Shown: piece by piece, positions 19,435-28,780 of the stretch
How positions within the stretch are numbered: the stretch's first letter is position 1
Layout of the letters: every line of letters begins with the position of its first letter
Source: Myxococcaceae bacterium
GTDB lineage: Bacteria; Myxococcota_A; Polyangia; Polyangiales; Ga0077539
Assembly (NCBI GenBank): GCA_004297725.1
Contig: SCUS01000133.1
Coordinates: 248,001 to 312,000, forward strand
Direction: 5' to 3'
DNA length: 64,000 nucleotides
Program-made: the position numbers and the translations under genes
Notes under the pieces: generated by a model
What the model was told of the DNA's origin: nothing
Database searches by the model: none
The model's input: only the letters and a program-made list of their open reading frames with translations

Positions 19435-19854
19435 TCAGACCCGGCGCCGCTTCGGCGGCCGGCACCCGTTGTGCGGAATCGGGGTGACGTCACGGATGAG
19501 CGTCACGCGGAAGCCCGCCGTGGAGAGCGCACGCAGCGCGCTCTCGCGACCCGCACCCGGGCCCTTGATGAACACCGCGACTTCGCGCATCCCGTGCTCC
19601 GCCGCCTTGCGGACGGCGTCCTCCGCCGCGACCTGCGCAGCGAAGGGGGTGCTCTTGCGAGAACCCTTGAAGCCACGAGAACCCGCGGAGGACCACGCTA
19701 CGGTGTTCCCGTAGATGTCCGCGATGGTGACGATCGTGTTGTTGAACGTTGCCTGGATGTGGCAAACGCCCTTCGGCACGTTCTTCCGAACCCTCTTCTT
19801 GCCCTTGAGCCCCGCCTTGCCGGTGGCAGCTCCGCTCGCTTGCGCCTTCGCCAT
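19435..19854 (-). CDS. rpsK: 30S ribosomal protein S11
   Basis: A 139-residue platform protein of the 30S subunit. [37 protein letters not shown] and the C-terminal [19 protein letters not shown] are family hallmarks. The basic, Ala-rich N-terminus is slightly extended ([20 protein letters not shown]). It sits between rpsM and rpsD, 38 bases behind rpsM. Confidence 0.98.
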   Translation of the reverse strand: MAKAQASGAATGKAGLKGKKRVRKNVPKGVCHIQATFNNTIVTIADIYGNTVAWSSAGSRGFKGSRKSTPFAAQVAAEDAVRKAAEHGMREVAVFIKGPGAGRESALRALSTAGFRVTLIRDVTPIPHNGCRPPKRRRV

Positions 19855-19892
19855 CGAAGTCCTCTTGCCTTGTCTGTCGACCTACGAAACCG

Positions 19893-20276
19893 TTACTTCT
19901 TCGCCGGCGCCGCGCGGGAGACCGCGAGGCCCTTCCGCGGGCCCTTGCGGGTGCGGGCGTTGGTGTGCGTACGCTGGCCGTTGACCGGCAGGCTCTTGCG
20001 GTGACGGAGGCCGCGGTAGCAACCGAGGTCCATCAGGCGCTTGATGTTCATCTGGACTTCGCGGCGGAGGTCACCCTCGACCTTGTAGTCACCCTCGAGC
20101 ACCTCGCGAACGCGGCGGAGTTCCGTGTCCGTGAGGTCCTGGGTCTTCTTGTCCGTCGGCACGTCTGCCTTCTTGCAGACCTCCAGGGCCTTGGCGGGCC
20201 CGATGCCGTAGAGGTAACGGAGGGCGATCGAGATGTGCTTGCGACCCGGAAGGTCGACGCCTGCAATACGTGCCAT
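19893..20276 (-). CDS. rpsM: 30S ribosomal protein S13
   Basis: A 127-residue head protein of the 30S subunit that contacts P-site tRNA through its C-terminal tail and bridges to the 50[20 protein letters not shown] at the start and [20 protein letters not shown] near the end identify it. The basic tail ends in APAKK. It starts 3 bases after rpmJ, the usual arrangement. Confidence 0.98.
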   Translation of the reverse strand: MARIAGVDLPGRKHISIALRYLYGIGPAKALEVCKKADVPTDKKTQDLTDTELRRVREVLEGDYKVEGDLRREVQMNIKRLMDLGCYRGLRHRKSLPVNGQRTHTNARTRKGPRKGLAVSRAAPAKK

Positions 20277-20279
20277 GTC

Positions 20280-20393
20280 TCAGCCCTGCCGCTGCTTGTG
20301 TCGGGGGTTCTCACAAATGATCCGCACCACCCCACGGCGGCGGATCACCTTGCACTTGTCACAGATCTTCTTCACGGACGGTCGGACCTTCAT
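20280..20393 (-). CDS. rpmJ: 50S ribosomal protein L36
   Basis: A 37-residue protein, easily missed because of its size. It starts [16 protein letters not shown] and ends HKQRQG. C11, C14, C27 and H32 make the zinc ribbon of the cysteine-containing (C+) form, so this copy needs zinc. It lies 9 bases behind infA and 3 bases ahead of rpsM, its conserved place. Confidence 0.96.
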   Translation of the reverse strand: MKVRPSVKKICDKCKVIRRRGVVRIICENPRHKQRQG

Positions 20394-20402
20394 CGCTCCA
20401 TC

Positions 20403-20657
20403 TCACTTGTGTCGGTACGTGATACGGCCTTTGGAAAGATCGTAGGGGCTGACTTCGACGCTCACTCGGTCGCCCGGAAGGATGCGGATGTAGAACTGCC
20501 GCATCCGGCCGGAGATCGTCGCGAGCACGTCCAGCCCATTGTCACACTTCACGCGAAACATCGCGTTGGGGAGCGCCTCAAGAACGGCGCCCTCGAATTC
20601 GAGCTTGTCCGCCTTGGCTTCGCGGGGCTCCGTGGAATGCATCCTCTTACGTGCCAT
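20403..20657 (-). CDS. infA: Translation initiation factor IF-1
   Basis: An 84-residue S1/OB-fold protein that occupies the A site of the 30S during initiation. [39 protein letters not shown] and [15 protein letters not shown] are diagnostic. It is about 12 residues longer than usual at the N-terminus ([20 protein letters not shown]); an internal ATG six codons in is a possible start. It follows adk directly; no map gene (methionine aminopeptidase) lies between them, unlike the order in many Gram-positives. Confidence 0.96.
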   Translation of the reverse strand: MARKRMHSTEPREAKADKLEFEGAVLEALPNAMFRVKCDNGLDVLATISGRMRQFYIRILPGDRVSVEVSPYDLSKGRITYRHK

Positions 20658-20663
20658 GCGGCT

Positions 20664-21308
20664 CTATCGCGCTCCGATCGCCCGGAAGATTGCCTGGGTG
20701 ACGTCATCTACAGCACCCACGCCGTCGACGCGCCGGAGCAACCCCTTGTTGCCATACCAGGCAACCAGGGGCGCCGTGAGCGCGGAATAATTCACCAGTC
20801 GCGGGCGGACCACATCCTCGCGATCATCGTCGCGAAGGAGCAACCGCTCGCCACCCTCACCCCGGTCAGGTGAGGGGGGCGGATCATACTTGAGGTGATA
20901 GATACGTCCAGTGGTTTCGCCCACCCGCCGTCCAGTAATCCGCTCGAGGATCAAAGCGTCGGGTACCTCGAGCAGCACCACGTGGGCGATCGAACGCCCC
21001 AGCCGGCCGAGGATCTTGTCGAGGTTTTCCGCTTGCGGGACCGTGCGCGGGAAGCCATCGAGGACGAATCCGCCGAGCGCATCGGGCTGCTGGACCCGCT
21101 CCTCGACCAGGCCGATCACGACCTCGTCGGGGACCAGAGCTCCAGCGGACATGAATTCGTCGGCCTTGCGACCGAGCTCGGTGCCGGCCTTGCGGGCGGC
21201 GCGGAGCATGTCGCCCGTGGCGATCTGCGGGACGCCGAGCTTGGCGCAGAGGCGCTGCGCCTGGGTGCCCTTGCCGGCGCCGGGGGGACCGATGAAGATC
21301 ACGTCCAT
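20664..21308 (-). CDS. adk: Adenylate kinase
   Basis: A 214-residue enzyme that interconverts ATP + AMP and 2 ADP in the cytosol. GPPGAGKGTQAQRL is the P-loop (about residues 7-20), GFVLDGFPRTVPQAE the AMP-binding segment, and RITGRRVGETTGRIYHLKYD begins the LID. The LID has no zinc cysteines, so it is the metal-free type. Length matches the long (bacterial and mitochondrial AK2) form. It is 3 bases behind secY. Confidence 0.97.
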   Translation of the reverse strand: MDVIFIGPPGAGKGTQAQRLCAKLGVPQIATGDMLRAARKAGTELGRKADEFMSAGALVPDEVVIGLVEERVQQPDALGGFVLDGFPRTVPQAENLDKILGRLGRSIAHVVLLEVPDALILERITGRRVGETTGRIYHLKYDPPPSPDRGEGGERLLLRDDDREDVVRPRLVNYSALTAPLVAWYGNKGLLRRVDGVGAVDDVTQAIFRAIGAR

Positions 21309-21311
21309 GGC

Positions 21312-22634
21312 CTAGACCGCCCTCCGACCCTGGATGCGGGGGCCACCGGGGCCAGCGAAGCCCTCGAGGTGCCGCGAGATCAGGTACGACTCGATCTGGT
21401 TGACGGTGTCCAGCGCGACGCCGACCACGATCATGATCGAGGTGCCGCCGAAGGGAAACTGGACCCGGAGGTACTGCCGCATGAAGTCCGGCAGGACGCA
21501 GATGATCGCCACGTACAGCGCGCCGCCGAAGGTGATGCGCATGAGCACCTTCTCGATGTAGTCCGCGGTGTCCTTGCCCGGACGGATCATCGGGATGAAC
21601 GCGCCCTGCTTCTTCAGGTTGTCCGCCAGGTCCACCGGAGGGAACGTGACCGACGTGTAGAAGTAGCAGAAGAAGACCGTGAGGACGATGAACAGGGAGT
21701 TGTAGACCCAGTCCCCGCGCTCCATCGCGTCGCGCGCCGTCTCCATCCCTGGGATGCGGAGGTTGGCGAGCGTCGCGGGCAACATCAGCACCGTGGAGGC
21801 GAAGATCGGCGGGATCACGCCCGAGGAGTTCACCCGGAGCGGGAGGTGCGTCCGCTGACCGCCGTACATCTTCCGGCCGATGATGCGCCGCGAGTACTCG
21901 ATCGGGATGCGCCGCTGGCCGCGCTCGAAGAACACGATGGTCGCCACGGACCCGAGGATCAGGACGGCCGCGAGCAGGAGCGACACCGGCGTGATCTGTC
22001 CCGTGCTGGTGAACTGCCAGGTCTGCGCGATGGCCTGCGGGAACTCCGCGACGATGCCCGCGAAGATGATCAGCGAGATGCCGTTACCGATGCCGCGCTC
22101 GGTGATCTGTTCTCCCAGCCACATGATGAACGCCGTGCCCGTCGCGAGACTGAGCATGGTCATCAGGCGGAAGTCCCAGCCCTTGTTGCGGACGACGTCG
22201 ACCAGATCGGCGGTCTGCCGACCCTCCAGGTACAGCGCGATGCTGAAGCCCTGCACCATCGCGAGGACGATGGTCGCGTACCGGGTGTACTGGTTGATCT
22301 TGCGCTGCCCCATCTCGCCTTCCTTGCGCAGCTCTTCGAGCGGCTTGAAGATCGAGCTCAGCAACTGGAAGATGATCGAGGCGGAAACGTAGGGGGCCAC
22401 GCCCAGCGCGAAGATGCTCACCTGCTCGAGCGCGCCGCCCGAGAAGAGGTTGAGCATCCCCAACAGCGAGCCGCTGTTGTCCTGCCCCATGAACTCCTGC
22501 ATGGCCTGGCGATCAGCGCCAGGGACCGTCACGTAGACGCCCACGCGATAGACCGCGAGCATGCCGAGGCTGAACAGGAGCCGCCGTCGAAGCTCCGGGA
22601 TCTTCGCGATGTTGCTGAGGGCGCCGAGTGCCAT
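21312..22634 (-). CDS. secY: Preprotein translocase subunit SecY
   Basis: A 440-residue channel subunit of the Sec translocon. The ATG at 22634 is chosen because AAGGA lies 8 bases before it and because MALGALSNIAKIPELRRRLL is the normal SecY N-terminus. Ten membrane helices are visible. Family marks include VPGADRQAMQEF, SLLIFAGIVAEFPQA, GQRRIPIEYSRR, LRVNSSGVIPPIFAS and the last helix-tail FGGTSIMIVVGVALDTV. It sits between rplO and adk as in most bacteria. Confidence 0.97.
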   Translation of the reverse strand: MALGALSNIAKIPELRRRLLFSLGMLAVYRVGVYVTVPGADRQAMQEFMGQDNSGSLLGMLNLFSGGALEQVSIFALGVAPYVSASIIFQLLSSIFKPLEELRKEGEMGQRKINQYTRYATIVLAMVQGFSIALYLEGRQTADLVDVVRNKGWDFRLMTMLSLATGTAFIMWLGEQITERGIGNGISLIIFAGIVAEFPQAIAQTWQFTSTGQITPVSLLLAAVLILGSVATIVFFERGQRRIPIEYSRRIIGRKMYGGQRTHLPLRVNSSGVIPPIFASTVLMLPATLANLRIPGMETARDAMERGDWVYNSLFIVLTVFFCYFYTSVTFPPVDLADNLKKQGAFIPMIRPGKDTADYIEKVLMRITFGGALYVAIICVLPDFMRQYLRVQFPFGGTSIMIVVGVALDTVNQIESYLISRHLEGFAGPGGPRIQGRRAV

Positions 22635-22746
22635 TCGGATAATCCTTGCGAGGGTTTCGGGGACGCGGCGGCGAGGCATCAGCCCACCAGAGGCTGACGA
22701 CCTCACCGCCCAACGCCGACGATCGGCGCGCGTCTATAACCCGAGA

Positions 22747-23241
22747 TCAGCCCTTCGCGCTTCCCTCTGAGGGAGGAGCGGTGGTCGAAAGCAGCTCGAC
22801 GGTGCCACCCGCCGCCTCGATCTTGGCCCGAGCTCCCGCCGAGATGCCGTGCACCTTGAGCGTGAGCTTGATGGTCAGGTCGCCGTCGCCCAGGATCTTC
22901 ACCCGGTCGGCGCGCTTCTCGACCAGGCCAGCAGTGGCGAGCGCCGCGAGGTCGACGACCGAACCCGCGTCGAACACCTTCTCCAGAGCACCCACGTTCA
23001 CCGCGGAGATCTCCGTGGCGAAGAGGGTGTTACGGAACCCGCGCTTCGGCAGACGCCGCTGCATCGGGGTCTGACCGCCCTGGAAGCCCATCTTGCTGAA
23101 GTTGCCGGGGTGCCGGGCCTTCTGACCCTTCTGGCCCTTGCCAGCGGTCTTCCCGAGCCCCGAACCAACACCACGACCCCGACGGGTCCTCTTACGCACC
23201 GCCCCAGCCGGGGGGTGCAGGTTGCTCAAAACGTTAGCCAT
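22747..23241 (-). CDS. rplO: 50S ribosomal protein L15
   Basis: A 164-residue protein of the 50S core. The start at 23241 (MANVLSNLHPPAGAVRKRTR) is the family N-terminus. Arg/Gly-rich segments GRGVGSGLGKTAGKGQKGQK and FQGGQTPMQRRLPKRGF identify it. The first 8 bases overlap the end of rpmD. A gap of 112 bases separates it from secY, in which I see no clear structure. Confidence 0.96.
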   Translation of the reverse strand: MANVLSNLHPPAGAVRKRTRRGRGVGSGLGKTAGKGQKGQKARHPGNFSKMGFQGGQTPMQRRLPKRGFRNTLFATEISAVNVGALEKVFDAGSVVDLAALATAGLVEKRADRVKILGDGDLTIKLTLKVHGISAGARAKIEAAGGTVELLSTTAPPSEGSAKG

Positions 23242-23425
23242 CGATCTCCTCCACCGTGACAAGGTGGATCACCTTCTTGATCGCACCGCGGAAGGCCGGG
23301 GTGTTCGCCACCTCGACCGCAGTGTTCGGTCCGCGGAGTCCGAGACCGCTGAGGGTCTGCTCGAACTGGTAACGCTCGCCGATCGTGGACTTCGTCTGCG
23401 TCACTCGCAGCTTCGCCTTAGCCAT
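23234..23425 (-). CDS. rpmD: 50S ribosomal protein L30
   Basis: A 63-residue ferredoxin-fold protein. KLRVTQTKSTIGERYQFEQT followed by LGLRGPNTAVEV is the L30 signature. It overlaps the start of rplO by 8 bases, which suggests translational coupling. Confidence 0.95.
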   Translation of the reverse strand: MAKAKLRVTQTKSTIGERYQFEQTLSGLGLRGPNTAVEVANTPAFRGAIKKVIHLVTVEEIDG

Positions 23426-23433
23426 CGCCGCAC

Positions 23434-23946
23434 CTACGCCGTCTTCTCGGAGATATCTTCCACGGTCTTGCCGCGGCGCGCCGCGGTCGCGCTGATGTCG
23501 CGCAACTGCTTGAGCGCCGCGATCGTCGCCTTCACCGCGTTGTGCGGGTTGCGGCTGCCGAGGCTCTTCGAGAGGATGTCGCGGATGCCCGCGCTCTCGA
23601 CCACCGCGCGCACCGCGCCGCCCGCGATGACGCCCGTACCCGCCGAGGCGGGACGGAGCAGCACCTCGCCGGCGCCGAAGTGACCGACGACGTCGTGGGG
23701 GATCGTCGCCCCGACCCGCGGCACCGAGAACAGGTTCTTGCGCGCCTGCTCGTTGCCCTTGCGAATCGCCTCGGGAACCTCGTTGGCCTTGCCCAGGCCG
23801 ACGCCCACCCGACCGTTGCCGTCACCGACCACGATCAGCGCCGAGAAGGAGAAGCGACGACCGCCCTTCACCACCTTGGCGACGCGGTTGATGTTGACCA
23901 CCCGCTCCTTGAGCTCCGCGCCCTCGTCGTTATCTGACATCGACAT
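23434..23946 (-). CDS. rpsE: 30S ribosomal protein S5
   Basis: A 170-residue protein with the N-terminal double-stranded RNA-binding S5 domain ([20 protein letters not shown]) and the C-terminal domain ([20 protein letters not shown]). It helps keep decoding accurate and forms part of the mRNA entry. A second ATG two codons after the first could be the real start. It ends 8 bases before rpmD. Confidence 0.97.
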   Translation of the reverse strand: MSMSDNDEGAELKERVVNINRVAKVVKGGRRFSFSALIVVGDGNGRVGVGLGKANEVPEAIRKGNEQARKNLFSVPRVGATIPHDVVGHFGAGEVLLRPASAGTGVIAGGAVRAVVESAGIRDILSKSLGSRNPHNAVKATIAALKQLRDISATAARRGKTVEDISEKTA

Positions 23947-23968
23947 CGATGCGTCTCCCTCTTCAGCC

Positions 23969-24334
23969 TTAGAAGCTCAGGCCCGCCTTGCGGGCGCCGT
24001 CGGCGAGCGCGCCGACACGGTTGTTGTCCTGGTAGACGTAGCCATTGCGGTCGAAGACCACCTTGGCGATGCCCTTCTCCAGGCACAGCTTGGCAACGGC
24101 CTCGCCGACCTTGCGGGCCGCGTCGAGCTTCCGGTCGTCCTTCACCGTGTCGCGCACCGTCGGGGACAGCGTCCCCACGGCCACGAGGGTGGTGCCGAGC
24201 ACATCGTCGATCACCTGGGCGTAGATGTTCTTCGAGGACCGGAACACCGTCAGCCGCGGACGTTCCGCCGTGCCGGTGACCCTGCCTCGAATGCGCGTCT
24301 TGCGCCGGAGCCTCTGTTCGTCCTTCGCCTTCAT
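23969..24334 (-). CDS. rplR: 50S ribosomal protein L18
   Basis: A 121-residue 5S rRNA-binding protein. [37 protein letters not shown] and the end [20 protein letters not shown] match the family. It lies between rplF and rpsE in the spc-operon order. Confidence 0.97.
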   Translation of the reverse strand: MKAKDEQRLRRKTRIRGRVTGTAERPRLTVFRSSKNIYAQVIDDVLGTTLVAVGTLSPTVRDTVKDDRKLDAARKVGEAVAKLCLEKGIAKVVFDRNGYVYQDNNRVGALADGARKAGLSF

Positions 24335-24381
24335 CGTGTCCTCGACCTGTACGGCGCCGCCCCTGGCGACGCCGGCTTAAG

Positions 24382-24981
24382 TCACTTGCCGCCCTTGCCG
24401 CCCTTGCCAGCCTTGCCCGCCTTCTGGCGGATCTTGACCAGCACCGGGCTCGCCGTCGGCGACCCGTCAACCATCAACCGGACGCCCTTGCCCTTGTAGG
24501 GCTCCGGCGGACGGAACGACTGCAACTGCGCTACTGCCTTGCCGAGCAGGTCGCGGTCGACCGTCTCGAGCAGGAGCACCGTGTTCTTGCTGTCACCCGG
24601 GATCTGCACCGAGAGCCCCTTCGGGACCTCGTACACAACCGGGTGGGAGAGACCGAGCGAGAGGGTGAGGGTCGAGCCCTTGAGCTCGGCCTTGTAGCCG
24701 GTGCCCTCGAGGCGGATGCCCTTCTTGTACCCCTTCGAGACGCCGGTCACCGCGTTGTTCAGGTGCGAGCGGAACGTCCCGCTCATCCTCGAACCAACCT
24801 CGGGAGCCACGTCGGCCTTCGCCTCAACGGTCGCCTGGCCATCCTTCGTCACGATCTGGACGTCGGAGGTCATCGCGCGGCGCACGGTGCCCTTCGGGCC
24901 CTTGACCTCGAAGAAGTCCGCGCCGCTCGTCACGCTCACGCCCTGCGGCAGGGCTACTGGTCGCTTGCCAATCCTCGACAT
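24382..24981 (-). CDS. rplF: 50S ribosomal protein L6
   Basis: A 199-residue protein near the GTPase-associated centre. The ATG at 24981 gives [17 protein letters not shown], the standard start; the frame is open a little further up without similarity. [17 protein letters not shown] and [12 protein letters not shown] are typical. The C-terminus carries an extra low-complexity Gly/Lys tail ([10 protein letters not shown]) beyond the usual ~180 residues. Confidence 0.97.
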   Translation of the reverse strand: MSRIGKRPVALPQGVSVTSGADFFEVKGPKGTVRRAMTSDVQIVTKDGQATVEAKADVAPEVGSRMSGTFRSHLNNAVTGVSKGYKKGIRLEGTGYKAELKGSTLTLSLGLSHPVVYEVPKGLSVQIPGDSKNTVLLLETVDRDLLGKAVAQLQSFRPPEPYKGKGVRLMVDGSPTASPVLVKIRQKAGKAGKGGKGGK

Positions 24982-24985
24982 GGCT

Positions 24986-25384
24986 TCACCACACTTCGCA
25001 GAGGAGTTCGCCACCCACGCCGAGGCTCCGCGCCTGGCGATCGCTCAGCACCCCACGAGAGGTGCTGAGAACCGAGATGCCGAGGCCGCTGCGTACCTTG
25101 GTGATCTTGTCGACCCCCACGTACACCCGGCGACCGGGGCGAGAGACGCGGCGGATGCCCTCGATCGCCGGCTGGCGATCGCGGCCATACTTGAGCACCA
25201 TCACGATGGTCTCGCGTCCCTCTTCGCCGACATCGCCGCCCACCGAGGAGACGTACCCCTCGGAGACAAGGATCTCGGCCACCGCGCGCTTCAGCTTGGA
25301 AGCGGGCATCACCACACGTTCATGTCGCGCCATGACGGCGTTACGAACGCGGGTCAGCATGTCTGAAATCGGATCCGTCAACAT
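24986..25384 (-). CDS. rpsH: 30S ribosomal protein S8
   Basis: A 132-residue 16S rRNA-binding protein. MLTDPISDMLTRVRNAVMAR at the start and KVRSGLGISVLSTSRGVLSD near the end are diagnostic. In E. coli S8 represses translation of the spc operon at rplE; whether that holds here cannot be read. It starts 10 bases after rpsN. Confidence 0.97.
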   Translation of the reverse strand: MLTDPISDMLTRVRNAVMARHERVVMPASKLKRAVAEILVSEGYVSSVGGDVGEEGRETIVMVLKYGRDRQPAIEGIRRVSRPGRRVYVGVDKITKVRSGLGISVLSTSRGVLSDRQARSLGVGGELLCEVW

Positions 25385-25394
25385 CGTCGACCTC

Positions 25395-25580
25395 TCACCA
25401 GCTCGCCTTGGTCACGCCGGGCAGCTCGCCCTTGAGTGCCAGGTTGCGGAGGCACACGCGGCAGAGCTCGAACTTCCGGTAGTAGGCTCGCGCACGCCCA
25501 CAGACCTTGCACCGGTTGCGGTGGCGTACCGCGAACTTCGGGGCTTCTTGCAGTTTCGCAAACGAACAGGCACGTGCCAC
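25395..25580 (-). CDS. rpsN: 30S ribosomal protein S14, zinc-binding type
   Basis: A 61-residue short S14. C24, C27, C40 and C43 (CKVC and CRVC) form the zinc knuckle of the short type, as opposed to the longer cysteine-free form. [20 protein letters not shown] ends the protein. It lies between rplE and rpsH. Confidence 0.96.
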   Translation of the reverse strand: MARACSFAKLQEAPKFAVRHRNRCKVCGRARAYYRKFELCRVCLRNLALKGELPGVTKASW

Positions 25581-25610
25581 GGTTTATCTCCCGTCTTCCT
25601 TCAGTGAAAC

Positions 25611-26303
25611 TCAGTGACGAAACGGCATCCCGAGGTGTTGAAGGAGCGCACGGCCCTCTTCGTCGTTCACCGCGGTGGTGGTGATGCAGATGTTGAGTCC
25701 CTTCACCTTCTCCACCGTGTCGTAGTTGATCTCCGGGAAGATGATCTGCTCCTTCACGCCGAGGGTGTAGTTGCCCTTGCCGTCGAAGGCCTTGGGGCTC
25801 ACGCCCTTGAAGTCACGGACGCGCGGCAGCGCGAAGGTGACCAGGCGATCGAGGAACTCCCACATCCGCTCGCGGCGCAGCGTGACCATCGTCCCGATGG
25901 GCACACCGGTGCGGAGCTTGAAGGTCGCGATGCTCTTCCGGGCGCGGGTCACCACCGGCTTCTGGCCCGTGATGGCGGTGATCTGCTCGACGCCCATGTC
26001 GATGATCTTCGCGTTGCCCACGGCCTCACCGAGGCCCATGTTCAGCGTGATCTTCACCAGCCGCGGCACCTGCATCGGGTTGGAGTACCCGAACTGCTTG
26101 AGCAGCGTCGGGATCACCTCGGCCCGGTACTTGTCCCGGAGACGCGGGGGGATCTTCTGCTCCGGCCCACGGGGCTCGGCGCTCGCCGCAGGGGCAGCCG
26201 CCGGCTTCTTCTTCGGCGTCCCGGCCTTCGCCTTCGCAGGCGAGACCGGCTTGGCCCCACCCTTCGGCGCCTCGGCGCCCTTCTTCTTCTTATCGTCCGC
26301 CAT
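25611..26303 (-). CDS. rplE: 50S ribosomal protein L5 with N-terminal extension
   Basis: A 230-residue protein where about 180 is normal. From about residue 48 ([20 protein letters not shown]) it is a standard L5, with [32 protein letters not shown] and the C-terminal [18 protein letters not shown]5 binds 5S rRNA and touches P-site tRNA. The first ~47 residues are a Lys/Ala/Pro-rich, probably disordered extension with KKKKG and [10 protein letters not shown] stretches. No internal ATG at the canonical start is seen, so the extension is probably translated. Confidence 0.95.
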   Translation of the reverse strand: MADDKKKKGAEAPKGGAKPVSPAKAKAGTPKKKPAAAPAASAEPRGPEQKIPPRLRDKYRAEVIPTLLKQFGYSNPMQVPRLVKITLNMGLGEAVGNAKIIDMGVEQITAITGQKPVVTRARKSIATFKLRTGVPIGTMVTLRRERMWEFLDRLVTFALPRVRDFKGVSPKAFDGKGNYTLGVKEQIIFPEINYDTVEKVKGLNICITTTAVNDEEGRALLQHLGMPFRH

Positions 26304-26381
26304 CGCTCTATTCCTCTTCGGCTTCGCGTTTCCGTCAGCGCCCGGTGGCGCCCGTCAACGGGTCTCGCGCCCGGTCAACCA

Positions 26382-26402
26382 GAGACGGTCTCAGACCGTC
26401 TC
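26382..26402 (-). promoter_or_regulatory. 9-bp inverted repeat across the rplX stop codon
   Basis: GAGACGGTC (26382-26390) and GACCGTCTC (26394-26402) are perfect arms around a 3-base loop that is the rplX stop codon itself. The next gene, rplE, starts about 80 bases downstream. The hairpin could affect termination of translation, mRNA processing or ribosome access. No T-tract. Confidence 0.4.
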
Positions 26403-26723
26403 GGCCTTGATTTCCTTGCCACTCTTCACGGCGACCCGGGTCTTCGACCCGTCCGCTGCGATCTTGGTGCGGACCCGCGTCCCCTTGCCCGTCTCCGGGT
26501 CGACCGGCATCACCTTCGAGAGGTGGATCGGGCGCTCGGCCTCGATGATCCCACCCTCGCGGTTACGCTGCGTGGGGCGCGTGTGGCGCTTCACCTTGTT
26601 GACACCCTCGACCAGCACGCGCTGGGCCTCGGGGTACACGGTCAGCACCTTGCCAGTGCTGCCCTTCTCATCACCGGAGATCACGACGACGGTGTCTCCC
26701 TTGCGAATTCTCGCGAGGCTCAT
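26391..26723 (-). CDS. rplX: 50S ribosomal protein L24
   Basis: A 110-residue assembly-initiating protein with a KOW domain. The ATG at 26723 gives MSLARIRKGDTVVVISGDEK, then GKVLTVYPEAQRVLVEGVN. It starts just after the rplN stop. The stop codon lies in the loop of a perfect inverted repeat. 87 bases follow before rplE. Confidence 0.97.
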   Translation of the reverse strand: MSLARIRKGDTVVVISGDEKGSTGKVLTVYPEAQRVLVEGVNKVKRHTRPTQRNREGGIIEAERPIHLSKVMPVDPETGKGTRVRTKIAADGSKTRVAVKSGKEIKAETV

Positions 26724-26724
26724 A

Positions 26725-27093
26725 TCAGATGACCTCCGGCGCCAGCGAGATGATCTTGCTGAACTTCTTGGCGCGCAGCTCGCGAGCCACTGGACCAAAG
26801 ATGCGGGTCCCGACGGGCTCGCCCTCCTTGTCGATGAGCACGGCGCTGTTCGTGTCGAACTTCACGTACGAGCCATCGGGCCGCGAGTACTCGCGGACGG
26901 TGCGAACGACCACCGCACGCGCGGTCTGGCCCTTCTTCACCTTCATGTTCGGGAGCGCTTCCTTCACGCTCACCACGATCACGTCGCCGAGCGCGGCGTA
27001 CTTGCGCCGCGACCCGCCGAGAACCTTCACACACTGGACGCGACGCGCACCGGAGTTGTCCGCGACGTCCAGGATTGTCCGCATCTGGATCAT
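26725..27093 (-). CDS. rplN: 50S ribosomal protein L14
   Basis: A 122-residue protein that forms bridges to the 30S subunit. [20 protein letters not shown] at the start and [20 protein letters not shown] near the end are unmistakable. Length is exactly standard. Between rpsQ and rplX. Confidence 0.98.
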   Translation of the reverse strand: MIQMRTILDVADNSGARRVQCVKVLGGSRRKYAALGDVIVVSVKEALPNMKVKKGQTARAVVVRTVREYSRPDGSYVKFDTNSAVLIDKEGEPVGTRIFGPVARELRAKKFSKIISLAPEVI

Positions 27094-27119
27094 TGGTCTC
27101 TACCGCCTCTTCCGAACGC

Positions 27120-27410
27120 TCAGGTCTCTTCGGGCCGGGTGACCAGACGGATCACCGTCCAGCGCTTCTCGCGAGAGATCGCCCGGTGCTCCCGGATCTC
27201 CACCACGTCGCCAGCCTTGAACTGCTGGGTCTCGTCGTGGGCCTTGTACTTCTTTCGCCGGCGGACGTACTTCCCGTACACCGAGTGACGCACCGAGCGC
27301 ACCACCTCGACCACCACCGTCTTCTGCATCTTCGCGCTCGTGACCTTGCCGATCAGCGTGCGCTTGCGGCCGTGGACCTCGGTCTCAGCGGCAGTTGCTT
27401 CCGTCGTCAT
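27120..27410 (-). CDS. rpsQ: 30S ribosomal protein S17
   Basis: A 96-residue OB-fold protein. RKRTLIGKVTSAKMQKTVVV and EIREHRAISREKRWTVIRLV are diagnostic. It has about ten extra N-terminal residues (MTTEATAAETEVHG). It starts 4 bases after rpmC. Confidence 0.97.
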   Translation of the reverse strand: MTTEATAAETEVHGRKRTLIGKVTSAKMQKTVVVEVVRSVRHSVYGKYVRRRKKYKAHDETQQFKAGDVVEIREHRAISREKRWTVIRLVTRPEET

Positions 27411-27414
27411 CTTA

Positions 27415-27624
27415 TCAACCCTTCGCCTTCGCGCGCCCGGTGCGCACGGTCAGCGCGCGAGCGAGGTCGTGCCGGAGCTTGGCGATCCGGCTCGTGTCAT
27501 CGAGCAGGTTCGCGTGGTTGCGAAATCGCGTATCCAGAAGGTTCTTGGTCGTCTCGTCGATGTAGGAGTTGAGCTCCACATCCGACTTCGCGACCAGGTC
27601 CTTCGCGGTAGTTCCCTTGGCCAT
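27415..27624 (-). CDS. rpmC: 50S ribosomal protein L29
   Basis: A 69-residue helical hairpin near the peptide exit, where trigger factor and SRP dock. DLVAKSDVELNSYIDETTKN and the DDTSRIAKLRHDLARALTV end match the family. Between rplP and rpsQ. Confidence 0.95.
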   Translation of the reverse strand: MAKGTTAKDLVAKSDVELNSYIDETTKNLLDTRFRNHANLLDDTSRIAKLRHDLARALTVRTGRAKAKG

Positions 27625-27636
27625 CGATCGTCTCCC

Positions 27637-28050
27637 TCAGCCAATCGCGCGGGTGATCACCCGCGCCTCGAGCGGCAGCTTGTGCGCAGCGAGACGGAAG
27701 GCCTCGCGAGCAACGTCCTCCGGAATGCCGCCGAGCTCGTAGACCACGCGCCCGCGCTGCACCACCGCCACCCACTCCTCGACAGCACCCTTGCCGTGAC
27801 CCATGCGGGTCTCGAGGGGCTTCTTCGTGACAGGCTTGTCCGGGAACACCCGGATCCAGAGCTTGCCAGCGCGCTTCACGTGGCGGGTGATCGCCATACG
27901 AGCGGCTTCGATCTGCCGCGCGGTGATGCGACCGGACTCCACGATCTGCATTCCGAAGTCACCGAAGGACACGTCGCACCCGTTGTGCGCGGTGCCCTTC
28001 AGGTTGCCCTTCATCTGCTTGCGGAACTTGACCTTCTTCGGGGAAAGCAT
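27637..28050 (-). CDS. rplP: 50S ribosomal protein L16
   Basis: A 137-residue protein close to the A-site tRNA elbow. [40 protein letters not shown] and [20 protein letters not shown] identify it. Standard length. Between rpsC and rpmC. Confidence 0.98.
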   Translation of the reverse strand: MLSPKKVKFRKQMKGNLKGTAHNGCDVSFGDFGMQIVESGRITARQIEAARMAITRHVKRAGKLWIRVFPDKPVTKKPLETRMGHGKGAVEEWVAVVQRGRVVYELGGIPEDVAREAFRLAAHKLPLEARVITRAIG

Positions 28051-28071
28051 CTTCTCTTCTCCGGCGATCGC

Positions 28072-28773
28072 TCAGCGGGTTCCCGGGCGGCGCTTCTTCT
28101 GCGGAAGCACCTCTCCCTTGAACAACCAGACCTTGACCCCGATGGAGCCGTACGTGGTGTGCGCCTCCGCGGTGCCGAACTCGATGTCCGCGCGGAGCGT
28201 GTGCAGCGGCACGCGACCCTCGCGGTAGCTCTCCACACGCGCCATCTCCGAGCCGCCCAGGCGGCCCGCGCAGCGGATACGGATCCCGCGGGCGCCCAGC
28301 TTCATGGCGGCGCCGACGGCCTTCTTCATCGCGCGACGGAAGGACACCCGGCGCTCGAGCTGCGTCGCCACCGTCTCGGAGACGAGCTGCGCGTTGGTGT
28401 CCGCCTTGCGGATCTCCTGCACGTCGATGACGACGTCATCCGCGCTGGCGTTGGTGTAGTGGAGGAGGCCCGGGAACGGCGCCGCGCCCTTGCGCTCCGC
28501 CGGCTTGCCCTTCTTCAGCTCCTCGACCCCTTTGCCGCCCTTGCCGATGACGATGCCCGGACGCGCGGTGTAGATGATGACCTTCACCTTGGCCGCGGCG
28601 CGCTCGATCTCGACCGCCGAGATGCCGGCGTTCTGGAGCTGCTCCTTCACCACGCGCTTGAGCGTGATGTCCTCGTGGAGCCAGGCAGCGTAGTTGCGCT
28701 CCTCGAACCACTTGGAGTTCCAGGTCTTGATGACCCCGAGTCGGAACCCGTACGGATGAACCTTCTGTCCCAT
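28072..28773 (-). CDS. rpsC: 30S ribosomal protein S3
   Basis: A 233-residue protein at the mRNA entry of the 30S. It starts [20 protein letters not shown]. The KH domain shows [20 protein letters not shown] (residues about 65-84). The C-terminal domain contains [20 protein letters not shown]. 7 bases behind rplV. Confidence 0.98.
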   Translation of the reverse strand: MGQKVHPYGFRLGVIKTWNSKWFEERNYAAWLHEDITLKRVVKEQLQNAGISAVEIERAAAKVKVIIYTARPGIVIGKGGKGVEELKKGKPAERKGAAPFPGLLHYTNASADDVVIDVQEIRKADTNAQLVSETVATQLERRVSFRRAMKKAVGAAMKLGARGIRIRCAGRLGGSEMARVESYREGRVPLHTLRADIEFGTAEAHTTYGSIGVKVWLFKGEVLPQKKRRPGTR

Positions 28774-28780
28774 TGCTCGC

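Noticed and set aside
22635-22746. Possible small gene or structure between secY and rplO
   Set aside because: No start with ribosome binding site, no family resemblance and no clear hairpin were seen in this 112-base gap.
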